Part shown: one piece after another, positions 28,874 to 38,955 of the stretch
Position numbering within the stretch: position 1 is the stretch's first letter
Layout: each line of letters opens with the position of its first letter
Assembly: GCA_003389215.1 (NCBI GenBank)
Contig: QQVP01000110.1
Location: 1 to 64,000 of the forward strand
Source of the DNA: Planctomycetota bacterium
Lineage (GTDB): Bacteria > Planctomycetota > Planctomycetia > Pirellulales > UBA7805
Length of the DNA stretch: 64,000 nucleotides
Direction of reading: 5' to 3'
The notes under the pieces: generated by a model
What the model was told of the DNA's origin: nothing
Seen by the model: only the letters and a program-made list of their open reading frames with translations
Database searches by the model: none
Translations under genes and position numbers: made by a program

Positions 28874-29944
28874 TCAAAACTGATGGAGAAATCGAATGTC
28901 GTTCTTGTAGAACTCGCGAATGTCGTTGATGCGATGACGCCGGGCACAGAGTCGCTCGACCCCCAGGCCAAACGCAAAGCCGGTGAATTCTTCAGGATCG
29001 TAGCCGACCGAGCGCAACACGTGCGGATCGACCATGCCGGCGCCGCCAAACTCGATCCACTCTCCGTCGGCGTCGTGGCGACTCATGTCGACTTCGACGC
29101 TCGGCTCGGTGAAGGGAAAGAAGCTGGGACGAAACCGCACGTGGACGTCCTCACCCAGGTAACTGCGGGCGAACAATCGCAGGACGCTCTTCAGGTCGGC
29201 CATCGACACGTCGCGATCGACCATCAGGCCTTCGACCTGGTGGAACATCGGGTAATGCGTCGGATCGGCGGTATCGGGCCGATAGACACGACCGAGCGAG
29301 ATGATCCTCACCGGCGGCTGCGTCTGCTCCATGACACGTATCTGTACCGTGCTGGTCTGGCTGCGCAACAGCAACGGCGATTCGTGCTCGACGGCAGCGC
29401 CATTTGCCTCGGCCGTGGCCAGATAGAAGTTCTCGAGCGGATCGCGAGCGGGGTGCGACTCGGAGATGTTCAGGGCCTCGAAGTTGTGCCACTCGTCCTC
29501 GATCTCCGGACCTTCGGCCACGCTGAACCCCAGGCGGCCCATGATGTCCTTGAGGTCGGCAATCGTCTGCGTGATCGGATGGAGTCGCCCGCGTACGAGG
29601 CGACTGCCAGGTTCCGTGGGATCGAAGGCGCCATCGTCGGCGGACGCGGCCTCGCCGGCCAGCCCCGACTTCGCCTCTTCGAAGGCCGCCTCGACCGCGA
29701 CCTTGGTCTCGTTGAATTGCTTGCCGGCGGCCGGTTTGTCGGCCTTGTCGACGCTGCCCAGACCCTTCTGAGCCACCTTCAAGCGACCGTTCTTGGCGCC
29801 CAGATACTCGATGCGGGCCGCCTCGAGTTGTTCGGCCGTGTGGGCTTCGGCAAAGGCGCAGCGAGCCTGCTGGACGAGATCGTCGAGCTGCGTCAGATAG
29901 TCGTTCAGTGCCACGACCAGCGTACCGAAGAAAGAACTGCTCAA
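28874..29944 (-). CDS. pheS: Phenylalanine--tRNA ligase alpha subunit
   Basis: '[47 protein letters not shown]', '[26 protein letters not shown]', '[32 protein letters not shown]'. Confidence 0.96.
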   Translation of the reverse strand: MSSSFFGTLVVALNDYLTQLDDLVQQARCAFAEAHTAEQLEAARIEYLGAKNGRLKVAQKGLGSVDKADKPAAGKQFNETKVAVEAAFEEAKSGLAGEAASADDGAFDPTEPGSRLVRGRLHPITQTIADLKDIMGRLGFSVAEGPEIEDEWHNFEALNISESHPARDPLENFYLATAEANGAAVEHESPLLLRSQTSTVQIRVMEQTQPPVRIISLGRVYRPDTADPTHYPMFHQVEGLMVDRDVSMADLKSVLRLFARSYLGEDVHVRFRPSFFPFTEPSVEVDMSRHDADGEWIEFGGAGMVDPHVLRSVGYDPEEFTGFAFGLGVERLCARRHRINDIREFYKNDIRFLHQF

Positions 29945-30012
29945 ACCGTTCCGCCGGTTCGAACGCCAAATGCGGAACCCGTGTCGCGATTTGGCCCCGC
30001 GCCAGGCCAGAC

Positions 30013-30375
30013 TTACGCGGCGGTGCCCAGCGCCTCGCGGACCTGTTCGACGACCGCGTCAAACGCTCCCGGGTCGCTTACGGCCAGCTCGGCCAGCATC
30101 TTGCGGTCCAATTCGATCTCGGCCTTGTTCAAGCCGTGAATGAATTCGCTGTATCGCAAACCGCGCTCACGACAGGCCGCGTTGATTCGAATAATCCACA
30201 GCTTGCGGAACTCCCGCTTACGGACGCGTCGATCGCGATAAGCAAAAGCGCCGGCGCGGACGAGCGTCTCTTTCGCCGTACGCAGCAATTTTCGACGACC
30301 GCCACGGTAACCCTTCACCTTCTTGAAGAGTCGACGTTTCGCCTTGTTGCGGGCTGCGCCCTTGATTGTTCTCAT
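30013..30375 (-). CDS. rplT: 50S ribosomal protein L20
   Basis: '[82 protein letters not shown]'. Confidence 0.97.
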   Translation of the reverse strand: MRTIKGAARNKAKRRLFKKVKGYRGGRRKLLRTAKETLVRAGAFAYRDRRVRKREFRKLWIIRINAACRERGLRYSEFIHGLNKAEIELDRKMLAELAVSDPGAFDAVVEQVREALGTAA

Positions 30376-30461
30376 CGTCTCGTGCCGATTCTCAAGTCGT
30401 CTCGTTGCGTCCGCCTGCGGCCATCTGGCGGCGACGCCCCGCTGTGTTCGTAACTGCTGCT

Positions 30462-30728
30462 CTAGTAACTATTGTCGCCCAAGGCCTGGCGGATGCGCTT
30501 GGCATCGACTTCCGCGACCACGGTCGTGCCACGAAGATTCCGCTTGCGCTTCTGATCCATGCGCGCGGCCAGGTGGCTCGTGCCACTTTGGCGATGCTTC
30601 GCCTTGCCGGTGCCGGTCAGACGAAATCGCTTTTTGGTGCCTTTGTGAGTCTTCTGCTTGGGCATCGCTCTTCCACTCCCCGCCGGACCGAAGTCGAACC
30701 AGACCGGTCCGCGAGCTGCAATTCGCAA
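30462..30728 (-). CDS. rpmI: 50S ribosomal protein L35
   Basis: '[50 protein letters not shown]'; internal ATG (MPKQK) is the likely start. Confidence 0.95.
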   Translation of the reverse strand: MRIAARGPVWFDFGPAGSGRAMPKQKTHKGTKKRFRLTGTGKAKHRQSGTSHLAARMDQKRKRNLRGTTVVAEVDAKRIRQALGDNSY

Positions 30729-30862
30729 ATCGATAAGTTCGCTAGTATAAAGTGCTTGCTCGCCCGCAGGAAGGGGGCTTTTGCACCATTCACGGTTGCC
30801 ACCGACAGCCCGCGGCAGCCGGAAATGCCACGCTTCGCCACCAGCGTCGCCCGCGTTTCGAG

Positions 30863-31372
30863 CTACTTCGGTGCCAGAATACAGATGATTCGGCGACCCT
30901 GACGGGAAGGTCCCGATTCGACTTTGGCAATGTCGTCGAGTGCCTCGATGATGCCCTGCAGCACCTTTTCGCCCTCCTCGACGTGGGCCAGCTCTCGCCC
31001 GCGGAAGATCACCGACACGGTGACCTTATCCTTGTGGCCGAGAAACTCACGGGCATGATTGACCTTGAAGTCGATGTCATGCTGCCCCGTCTTCGGACGC
31101 ACGCGAATTTCTTTCGTGCGACCGTGATGCGCGGCGGCCTTGTTGCGGTGCTGTCGTTTCTTTTGCTCGTACTTGTACTTGCCGAAATCCATGATTCGGC
31201 AAACAGGCGGCCGCTCGTTGGGCGCCACCTCGACGAGATCCAGCCCCGACTCCCGCGCCGTCGCCAACGCGTCCTCGGTGCTCAAGATGCCTAGTTGCTC
31301 TCCTTCAGCAGAAACGACCCGCACCGGGGTAATTCGTATCTGCTCGTTAATCCGTTGCTGTTGCCGTTCGAT
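30863..31372 (-). CDS. infC: Translation initiation factor IF-3, with proposed AUC start
   Basis: '[46 protein letters not shown]'. The listed ORF starts at an internal GTG; conserved residues [15 protein letters not shown] lie upstream in frame. Confidence 0.93.
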   Translation of the reverse strand: MERQQQRINEQIRITPVRVVSAEGEQLGILSTEDALATARESGLDLVEVAPNERPPVCRIMDFGKYKYEQKKRQHRNKAAAHHGRTKEIRVRPKTGQHDIDFKVNHAREFLGHKDKVTVSVIFRGRELAHVEEGEKVLQGIIEALDDIAKVESGPSRQGRRIICILAPK

Positions 31373-31536
31373 CGTGCGAGTCCTTCTATCCTGTCTTCAA
31401 CTAATTCCAGCGGTGGGGGTCGAGTGACGAGCGGCGTCTCCGCTCGTCGGCCAATCCCCCCCGACAATCTCACAAGTATCGGTATTTTGGGAACTTTCGT
31501 CAACGCCCGAGCCCTCCGGCTACCCGCCCGGCGAGG

Positions 31537-33540
31537 CTAATACTCGTTGCTCGTCTGGCCGTCGCCCAGGCCGGCCGACGCTTCGGCCACCTGGCGCACG
31601 ACGCGAGCTCGTATCTCTTCCTCGAAGCTGGCAATTGCCTCGGCGATGCGGATCGTCTTCTGCGAGCCGTCGACGCGGTCGCGAACCGACACCGTTCCCG
31701 CCTCGGCGTCCTTGGGGCCCACCACCACCGTGTAGGGGATCTTCTCCAACTGCGAATCGCGAATCTTTGCCCCCAGCTTTTCGGGTCGAAAATCGGCCCC
31801 CACCCGCAGGCCGGCCGATCGCAATTGGGCCTCGACCTGCCGACCATATTCCTCCGACTTCTCGCTGACGGTACAAACTCGCACTTGCTCGGGCGCCAGC
31901 CACAGCGGAAAGGCCCCCTCGAAGTGCTCGATCAACACGCCGATAAAGCGTTCCAGGCTGCCCAGCGGCGCGCGATGGATCATGACCGGTCGATGCGGAT
32001 GATTGTCGGCCCCGATGTACTCGAGCGCGAACCGCTCTTCGCTCGGCAGGTTGTAATCGAGCTGGACGGTGCCCAATTGCCACTCGCGGCCGATACAGTC
32101 GGAGACCACGAAGTCGGCCTTCGGCCCGTAGAAGGCCGCCTCGCCCGCTTCGGCTTCCGCCTCCAGACCGGCATCGCGGCACACCTGGACCAGGGCCGCT
32201 TCGGCACGATCCCAGCTCTCCGGGCTGCCGACGTACTTGTCGCTCATCGGGTCGCGAAATCCGAGCCGCACCCGATAGTTGCTCATGCCCACGGCTCGCA
32301 GCACTTCCTGAGTCATCTCGATGCAGCCGCGAAACTCCTCGGCGACCTGTTCCTCGGTACAGAAGATGTGGGCGTCGTCCTGAGTAAAACCGCGTACCCG
32401 GGTCATGCCCGACAGCTCGCCCGACTTCTCGTTGCGATAGACGGTGCCGAATTCCGCCAGCCGCAGCGGCAGATCGCGATAGCTGCGCGGTCGCGCCTGA
32501 TAGATCTTGATGTGATGCGGACAATTCATCGGCTTCAGCAGATACCGCTCGTCCTTCTCCATCTCGATCGGGGCGAATTGGCTGTCCGAGTAGTACGGGT
32601 AGTGGCCCGACGTCTCATAGAGTTCGATGCGCCCGATGTGTGGCGTGTTGACCGGCTGATAGCCGCGCTTGGTCAGCTCGTCGCGGACAAAGCCCTCGAG
32701 CGTGGCCCGCACTGTCGCGCCCTTGGGCATCCACAGAATCAAACCCGAGCCGACCATCGGATCGATCGTGAACAGGTCGAGCTGTTTGCCGAGCAGGCGG
32801 TGATCGCGCTTCTTGGCTTCTTCGACGCGAGCCAGGTACGCCTCCAGCTCCTTCTTGTCCCAGAAAGCGGTCGCGTAGACGCGTTGAAGCTGTTGCCGCG
32901 AACTGTCGCCTTTCCAGTAGGCCCCGGCCACCGAGAGCAACTTGAAGGCGGACCCGATCACCTTGGCGCTGCGCACGTGCGGTCCGCGGCAAAGATCGAG
33001 AAACTCACCTTGGCGATAGAACGACAACACGTCGTCCTCGGCGAGCCCCGTTTCGATATGCTCCACCTTGAGCGGTTGGGCCAGATCACTGCAAATTGCC
33101 AGCGCCTCGTCGCGGGGCTCCTCCAACCGCTCGAACGGTTCGTCGAGCTTAATGATCTCGCCCATCTCCTTCTCGATGGCCGGAAAATCCTCCTCGGAGA
33201 GCGCGTGCGGCAATTCGAAGTCGTAGTAAAATCCGTTTTCGATCGTGGGACCGAACGCCAGCTGCACGCCGTCAAAAAGCCGCATCACCGCCCGGGCCAT
33301 CACGTGGGCACAACTGTGCCGCATCACGCCCAGCGATTCGGGGTCCTTCTTCGTCAGCAGCCGCAACGAGACGACGCCGACCTGTGGCAGCGAAGTGTCG
33401 AGGCCGACGATCTTGTCGTCGATGGCCGCGGCCACGGCCGCCTTGGCCAGACCGGGTCCGACATCGCGGGCCACGTCGAACGGGGTGACCGGCTCACCAT
33501 ATTCGCGGACACTTCCATCGGGGAGGGTTACCTTGAGCAT
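31537..33540 (-). CDS. thrS: Threonine--tRNA ligase
   Basis: TGS domain '[14 protein letters not shown]', '[34 protein letters not shown]', '[57 protein letters not shown]'. Confidence 0.97.
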   Translation of the reverse strand: MLKVTLPDGSVREYGEPVTPFDVARDVGPGLAKAAVAAAIDDKIVGLDTSLPQVGVVSLRLLTKKDPESLGVMRHSCAHVMARAVMRLFDGVQLAFGPTIENGFYYDFELPHALSEEDFPAIEKEMGEIIKLDEPFERLEEPRDEALAICSDLAQPLKVEHIETGLAEDDVLSFYRQGEFLDLCRGPHVRSAKVIGSAFKLLSVAGAYWKGDSSRQQLQRVYATAFWDKKELEAYLARVEEAKKRDHRLLGKQLDLFTIDPMVGSGLILWMPKGATVRATLEGFVRDELTKRGYQPVNTPHIGRIELYETSGHYPYYSDSQFAPIEMEKDERYLLKPMNCPHHIKIYQARPRSYRDLPLRLAEFGTVYRNEKSGELSGMTRVRGFTQDDAHIFCTEEQVAEEFRGCIEMTQEVLRAVGMSNYRVRLGFRDPMSDKYVGSPESWDRAEAALVQVCRDAGLEAEAEAGEAAFYGPKADFVVSDCIGREWQLGTVQLDYNLPSEERFALEYIGADNHPHRPVMIHRAPLGSLERFIGVLIEHFEGAFPLWLAPEQVRVCTVSEKSEEYGRQVEAQLRSAGLRVGADFRPEKLGAKIRDSQLEKIPYTVVVGPKDAEAGTVSVRDRVDGSQKTIRIAEAIASFEEEIRARVVRQVAEASAGLGDGQTSNEY

Positions 33541-33914
33541 GGGGAGATCGCACCTTCGTGAGAGGAGGCGGAGGCGTGGTCGACGTCGCTACAAATGACG
33601 TCCTCCGGCCCAAGCGGCCGACGCTCGCCCACGGGCGTCGCACCCAACTGCAGCCACGGACCGCTGAGACCGGCCAGTATAGGCAGCCAGCGGCGACGGG
33701 CAAGAAGAGTTATTCGCGGCGTTGCGGCAAGCCGGGCCGCCCCTCTGTCGCGATCGGGTGCCCGAGCGGTAGAATGTTGCACGGCGGCGCTCCAGTTGTC
33801 ATATTTCTGGAGGCGCGTGGCGCCGGAAAGGTTCGTCGGTCGTCCGTCAGTTCGGTTCATCGAGTTCGGCTCATTGGTCGGTTCGGCTCGTCGGCGGATA
33901 CATCGAAGAATTCA

Positions 33915-33989
33915 GGGCGATTAGCTCAGTTGGTTTAGAGCACTAGCTCGACAAGCTAGGGGTCACAGGTTCGAGCCCTGTATCGCCCA
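33915..33989 (+). tRNA. tRNA-Val (GAC)
   Basis: GGGCGAT/ATCGCCC acceptor, D arm TAGCTCAGTTGGTTTAGAGCA, anticodon arm CTAGC-TCGACAA-GCTAG, T arm ACAGG-TTCGAGC-CCTGT. Confidence 0.95.
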
Positions 33990-34381
33990 CTCCTACACAT
34001 CGACTACTCCTGCATCGTCTCGCCGGACTCGTGGCCCGTGGCACCGTGGGCGCGAGTTTCGCCGCGGCCGAGGAGCGGTGGTTTTTTTTCCTCAGCGGCA
34101 TATTTCGGACCGAGTGGTAAAAAACTCGAAGTCCGCCGTGCGGCACGACTTGGCGATTTGCGGTCTCGGGCAGTTTGGGCACGCAACGTTTGGACCTCGC
34201 TGGGCTTACGTTCTTTCCCCCACTCCCGCGAGTGGACGGCAAAAAACTCCCTCTGTGTCGTGGGGTGGCCATCCCGGGGTCGGGTCCAATTTTCGGCCGC
34301 TCGGCTCTCCTCTTGGAGATCGCACCGACCGAAAACTTGGACCTGCCCCCGTCGTCGCGCACTCTGACCGCACGGACTCGA

Positions 34382-34440
34382 GACAGGATGAACAGGATCG
34401 ACGGGATTGAATTCCCATCCTGTGATCTTGTAATCCTGTC
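34382..34440. repeat. 59-bp imperfect palindrome built from ACAGGAT/ATCCTGT heptamers
   Basis: GACAGGATGAACAGGATCGACGGGATT-GAATTC-CCATCCTGTGATCTTGTAATCCTGTC. Confidence 0.75.
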
Positions 34441-34465
34441 AACTCTCCTGTCAACAAGTCTCGGC

Positions 34466-34557
34466 CGGGTGCCATGGCCACGCTCGCGTGGCCATGCGCG
34501 ATCAAGGACATACCCCGTCGCGGCACTGGCTGACAAGCGGCCAGTGGCACACAAAGG
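34466..34557 (+). repeat. Structured ~90-bp direct repeat, copy A
   Basis: CCGGGTGCCATGGCCACGCTCGCGTGGCCATGCGCGATCAAGGACATACCCCGTCGCGGCACTGGCTGACAAGCGGCCAGTGGCACACAAA. Confidence 0.9.
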
Positions 34558-34606
34558 GCAGAATCCGTGACACCCGTCGCATTACGTTCCTCGCAGAGAC
34601 TCTCGC

Positions 34607-34921
34607 TCATTCCTCCAACAGCACGCCCGTTGCCACACAATGTGGGCCTTCGTAGAGCTCGAATCTCCGACCGGCGCGAAGCTCGTGACGAGGTGCTTCC
34701 GGCATCGCGTAGCGGACATCCGCGATCCACTCGCGCTCGCTACTCCCCGCGGCGAGTTGTCGCACGAAAACCGTCCACGTAACCTCCTGCGAAGGCCAGG
34801 GCTCGGTGGGATCGTGCAAACGAATCGCAGGATTGTACGGAGTCTCCCACCACTCTGCGGGCGCAGGAGGTTTCGATCGACCTCCCTCGTCAGCGGTCTT
34901 CCAGTGAATTTTGGCTCGCAT
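34607..34921 (-). CDS. Small protein, possibly EF-Tu-domain-like
   Basis: 104 aa 'MRAKIHWKTADEGGRSKPPAPAEWWETPYNPAIRLHD...VTWTVFVRQLAA...YAMPEAPRHELRAGRRFELYEGPHCVATGVLLEE'; beta-rich, EF-Tu C-terminal-like pattern. Confidence 0.6.
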   Translation of the reverse strand: MRAKIHWKTADEGGRSKPPAPAEWWETPYNPAIRLHDPTEPWPSQEVTWTVFVRQLAAGSSEREWIADVRYAMPEAPRHELRAGRRFELYEGPHCVATGVLLEE

Positions 34922-34974
34922 CGTGGCTCCTCATCGACTCCTTGCGACCACGCTCGATGGCGCGTAGCCGGGTG

Positions 34975-35066
34975 CCGGATGCCAATTCCACGCTCGCGTG
35001 GCCATGCGCGATCAAGGACATACCCCGTCGCGGCACTGGCTGACAAGCGGCCAGTGGCACACAAAC
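34975..35066 (+). repeat. Structured ~90-bp direct repeat, copy B
   Basis: Shares TCGCGTGGCCATGCGCGATCAAGGACATACCCCGTCGCGGCACTGGCTGACAAGCGGCCAGTGGCACACAAA with copy A; left part partly diverged. Confidence 0.9.
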
Positions 35067-35296
35067 CGAGGAGCCCGTGCCACCCCTTCGGCTCACCCTA
35101 CCAAACGAGTGTCACATTCCCAAATGGTTTGGCGGTCGCGAATGTCGGTTGCCCGCGTGCGGGCGCATCGTCCCGACGGCCCGGCATTCCAGACGCGTTC
35201 CATCACTGCCCCACGCGCGCGCTCGTCGCTGGCGCAGGCCCACCGTGTGACAGCGCCCCATCGCCGGCGTCCTCGCCCTTCTATCGGCACCACCTT

Positions 35297-35908
35297 CTAT
35301 CGGCACCAGGATTGTCCGCCGCCGAACTCCGTGGCGACGGGTTCGTCAAACTCGCGGGCGAAGCGGGGCATCAGCAAAATCACGTACACGAACACGGGGT
35401 ACACGGTGCCAATGAGCGTGCCGATCTCGCCGCTCGTCACGGCCGACACGGACGAGAAACCAACCAAGCCGGTGACGATCAGACTCACGATGCGTCCCCA
35501 TTGTCGCCGCATCAGCACGCCATAGCCCGCCAGCACCGTGACGACTCCGATTCCGACAACCAGGATTCCCGCGACCAACATCATGGCGCGGACCACGAAC
35601 GCCAAGCCGTGAAGCAAGAAGAGAACCGAGTCGGGCGACGGCGTTTTCCAGTTGAGCGAAATCATCACCCACGTCAGGGCAACGCCGAGGACGATCTTCG
35701 CGGCCCCCGACAGGAAATTGAGAATGGCGACCGAGGTGACCCAGCCGCTCCGCCGGCGGTCGAGCGGCGGAGGTGGCTCGACCGGGAACGGGCGTACGAC
35801 CGGTGGCGGCGCCACGAGCGGGGGCGGCTCGACGGGTGCGGGTCGCGCGATGGGGGCAGGTCGCGCGACGGGCGGCGCTTCGAGCGGTAGATCGTCGGGA
35901 TCTGGCAT
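35297..35908 (-). CDS. Membrane protein with Pro-rich N-terminus
   Basis: Pro-rich 'APPVARPAPIARPAPVEPPPLVAPPP', then about four TM segments. Confidence 0.65.
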   Translation of the reverse strand: MPDPDDLPLEAPPVARPAPIARPAPVEPPPLVAPPPVVRPFPVEPPPPLDRRRSGWVTSVAILNFLSGAAKIVLGVALTWVMISLNWKTPSPDSVLFLLHGLAFVVRAMMLVAGILVVGIGVVTVLAGYGVLMRRQWGRIVSLIVTGLVGFSSVSAVTSGEIGTLIGTVYPVFVYVILLMPRFAREFDEPVATEFGGGQSWCR

Positions 35909-35989
35909 ATCCGAATTGTGGCGGAGAGCGGAACGCGATTCGAGATTCCCGGTGTCGGAATCAGTCCGCCAGAAGCAGCCATCGGCCCG

Positions 35990-37234
35990 CTAGCGCGCAC
36001 TCCGCCGCCGCCAGCCGTAAAGGCCGAGGCCAACGAGCGCCAGCGCCGCCATGGCATAGGTCGACGGTTCGGGGACGATCGTGGCGAGGTAAATGACCTC
36101 GCCCCCAAAGGCAGGGCTGGAAGCAACGAAGACGATCTGGTTGCCGACGATGTCCGGACGGTCGGACGCCAGGAACGGGATCGACTCGCCGTTGATGAAT
36201 CCACCTTCCTCGATCACTTCAACGAGGGTTCCGTCAATCTCTGCATAGAGGCCGACGATGGAGTTGGAAAGCGAGCTGTCCGTGCCCGTAAAGACGACGT
36301 TTCCGTTTGAGATATCGGGGTCCCCGATGTTCGCAAAGGTAACGGACCGACCCGGGATCACCGTGTTGGTATCGGCGACAAGATCCAACACTCCATCTTG
36401 CCAGCGGTACGCGCCGCGAACCCCGGTGGTGACGGACGCACCACGAAAGACAACGTCGCCGTCCTTGATACGAGAGTCGCTCAAGCTCGTGAAGTCTCCT
36501 GCGCTGCCAGGCATGGTGGTGTCGACGTCGGCGACCAGATCGGTGGTGGCTCCGTCAGTTACGTAAATGCCGGCGTGACCGGAACCGTCGAATCCGGCGA
36601 AGACGACTTGCCCGTCGTCAGCATCCGGCTCGAAGAAGTCGCTAAAGTTGCCGGTGTGGCCGGGGATGGCGACCGAATTGTCGATCACGGTGCTGAGACT
36701 GCCACCGGTGCTCGATAAGATTCCGTCGACGCCGCCGCCCTGCGCCGCGAAGATGACGGAGCCGCCATCGATGACCGGACGAAATACGAAATCAAACGTG
36801 CTGGCCGTTCCGGGTACCATCGTATTCCCATCCGCCACGAGTTGGACGCTGCCCGACACGTCGCTATACACCCGCTGATTGAAAGGTGACGTGGTACTGC
36901 TGAACGTGACCTTTCCGCCGTCGATGTCCGAGGGCTGGTTATCGAAAGGGATGAGATTGTCCGTTCCACTCAGCGTGTTTCGGTCAGCAACCCGTTGCAG
37001 TTGCCCACTCAGAAGGTCATACGTGTAGATGCCCGCCTGGTCACCGGACCCGCGACCTTCGAACACGACGGTCTGACCGTCGAATGCCGGACGTAGCAAG
37101 CGGGAAAACGACCCGGTTCCATCAGGAATCGCAGCGGAGTTCTCAACGAGCTTTTGAAACTGAAACGTCACGCCCCAGGCGGGCGTTGCCAAATGCAGCA
37201 GCGCGAATGTGAAGATAATGACATTGAATCGCAT
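35990..37234 (-). CDS. PEP-CTERM sorting domain protein (beta-propeller-like repeats)
   Basis: C-terminus 'VPEPSTYAMAALALVGLGLYGWRRRSAR'; repeated 'DGQVVFAGFDGSGHAGIYV' / 'DGSVIFAAQGGG' modules. Confidence 0.9.
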   Translation of the reverse strand: MRFNVIIFTFALLHLATPAWGVTFQFQKLVENSAAIPDGTGSFSRLLRPAFDGQTVVFEGRGSGDQAGIYTYDLLSGQLQRVADRNTLSGTDNLIPFDNQPSDIDGGKVTFSSTTSPFNQRVYSDVSGSVQLVADGNTMVPGTASTFDFVFRPVIDGGSVIFAAQGGGVDGILSSTGGSLSTVIDNSVAIPGHTGNFSDFFEPDADDGQVVFAGFDGSGHAGIYVTDGATTDLVADVDTTMPGSAGDFTSLSDSRIKDGDVVFRGASVTTGVRGAYRWQDGVLDLVADTNTVIPGRSVTFANIGDPDISNGNVVFTGTDSSLSNSIVGLYAEIDGTLVEVIEEGGFINGESIPFLASDRPDIVGNQIVFVASSPAFGGEVIYLATIVPEPSTYAMAALALVGLGLYGWRRRSAR

Positions 37235-37249
37235 GTACGTGCCTGACCG

Positions 37250-37354
37250 TTATTGATGGCTGCGTTGTTAATGAGCCCTTCGCGGCGGCGGTGATGACTG
37301 GAATGCCGGCCTCCCGCTGGTCGGCCTGGTTCATTGGCTGCGCAGGGCTCAATA
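37250..37354 (-). repeat. Dispersed ~105-bp repeat, copy 3
   Basis: TTATTGATGGCTGCGTTGTTAATGAGCCC...GGCTGCGCAGGGCTCAATA, 15 bp upstream of the 35990..37234 start codon. Confidence 0.95.
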
Positions 37355-37448
37355 GGTTGGAATTCCGAAAGAAAACGTACTCATTGTGCTATCGCTTCAT
37401 AAACGTGACGGGACCCGCAACGTGACGGGACCCACCTGAGCGTCGATC

Positions 37449-38825
37449 TCAGGAATCACGAACTTGTCGCGAGGCCAGGATGGTTGGCATGCGGGCTGCG
37501 TTCTTGAAGCTGTGTGATTGAACAGCCGCACGGACTTCATCCGCATCCCGATCGGGTTTGGCGTCGCGGTGATCCATGCGTGCGAAAGCGGCACGGGGCG
37601 CTCGCCGCCAGCGGTAAAGGGCAAGGCCAACGAGCGCCAGCGCCGCCATGGCATAGGTCGACGGCTCGGGAACAGGCGGCGCGTAGACGTAGGCCGCCCC
37701 GGCTTGCGACTCGGTTTCGCTGTCGAGTCGCGCTCCAATCAGGGCCGTGTCGCCCTCGATCGCCACGGCAAAGCCGAACTCAGTCTGCGTGGCACCATCG
37801 AACGCCGTGATGAGCTGCAGTTCCGCTCCCGTAATCGTGTCGAAGATGAACACGTTATCGCGATCTCGAGAGCCGACAATGGCTCGGTCGCCGTCGATGT
37901 CGACCGACCAACCGAATTCGAAGGTTCCGTCGGACGGCGTGAGCTCGAAGAGCTGGTTGCCGGTCGTCGTGTCGTACAGATAGGCACTACTGGCTCCCGG
38001 TGCGCCAATGATGGCCGTCGTGCCACTAACGGCCACCGACCGGCCAAAGTCGGCCGTAATCTCGCCCGTGGGATTGGGAATCTTGAACAGTTGACTGCCC
38101 GTGCTCACGTCGAAGATGTAGGCCGCTCCCTCCTTGATGAACGAGGCGGTTTCCAAGGGGTCGTCGCCGGCCGCGCCGATCACGGCGACCGAGCCGTCGA
38201 GGGCGACCGAGGTACCGAAATGGTCTTCGGCGTCGGTATCGTTACCCACCAGTTTGAAGACCTCGTTGCCGGTCGCCGTATCGAATACGAAGGCAGCGCC
38301 GGGCGCGCAATGGAGTTCGACACAGCCGTTCTTCTCGAAGATGGAACCGACCATCGCCCGGTTTCCGCTGACCGCGACCGATCCGCCGAAACCACTACCC
38401 GGCACGGGCACGTCAAACTCGTGAAGCTGATTTCCCGTCGTCGCGTCGTAGAGATAGGCCGCACCGGTGGCGGCCGTCATCAGGTGGTTGCCATCGATGT
38501 CGACGGTGAGCCCAAACTCCTTCCGCACCGCCGGATCGGGATTGGGGATGGCCAGAAGCTGGTTTTGCGTCGTCCGATCGAAGAGATAAACCGTTCCCCG
38601 GTCAGGTGCCGGCTTGCTCAACAGTCGAGGCTCGCCGACGACAAGGCGATTGCCGCTGATCGCCACGTCGGTTCCAAAGCGGTCGGTGTCGTCCGGCGCC
38701 GGCGGTAAGATCTTGGCCGTCGGCTGGTAGTCGGCCTGTACCGCGGTGGCCGCGACAAGGCCGATCGTGAACAAGCCGACGAGCAGTAGAAGTTGGTTCG
38801 TGGAGAAGTTGGCTGAAGGTCTCAA
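37449..38825 (-). CDS. FG-GAP-repeat protein with internal PEP-CTERM motif
   Basis: Repeats 'DRFGTDVAISGNRLVVGEP...GTVYLFDRTTQNQL'; VPEPSTYAMAALALVGLALYRWRR followed by an unusual ~50-aa tail. Proposed TTG start MRPSANFSTNQLLLLVGLF; the 39035 start overlaps the upstream gene. Confidence 0.8.
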   Translation of the reverse strand: MRPSANFSTNQLLLLVGLFTIGLVAATAVQADYQPTAKILPPAPDDTDRFGTDVAISGNRLVVGEPRLLSKPAPDRGTVYLFDRTTQNQLLAIPNPDPAVRKEFGLTVDIDGNHLMTAATGAAYLYDATTGNQLHEFDVPVPGSGFGGSVAVSGNRAMVGSIFEKNGCVELHCAPGAAFVFDTATGNEVFKLVGNDTDAEDHFGTSVALDGSVAVIGAAGDDPLETASFIKEGAAYIFDVSTGSQLFKIPNPTGEITADFGRSVAVSGTTAIIGAPGASSAYLYDTTTGNQLFELTPSDGTFEFGWSVDIDGDRAIVGSRDRDNVFIFDTITGAELQLITAFDGATQTEFGFAVAIEGDTALIGARLDSETESQAGAAYVYAPPVPEPSTYAMAALALVGLALYRWRRAPRAAFARMDHRDAKPDRDADEVRAAVQSHSFKNAARMPTILASRQVRDS

Positions 38826-38955
38826 TGGTCGGTTCCTCGGTTCGTGGGACGACTTGCCTGGGAGGTTGTGCTGGAAAGGATGTGTGGTGCCGTGCTTGGA
38901 ACGACGATCTCTTTCTTGGCTCTTTCTTGGCAGAGTTCTTGTTTCTACGGCGCCT

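Noticed and set aside
31825-33561. 578-aa plus-strand ORF opposite thrS
   Set aside because: Shadow ORF antisense to unmistakable ThrRS.
34554-35064. ORFs sharing MCATGRLSASAATGYVLDRAWPRERG
   Set aside because: Translations of the structured 90-bp direct repeats rather than a protein family.
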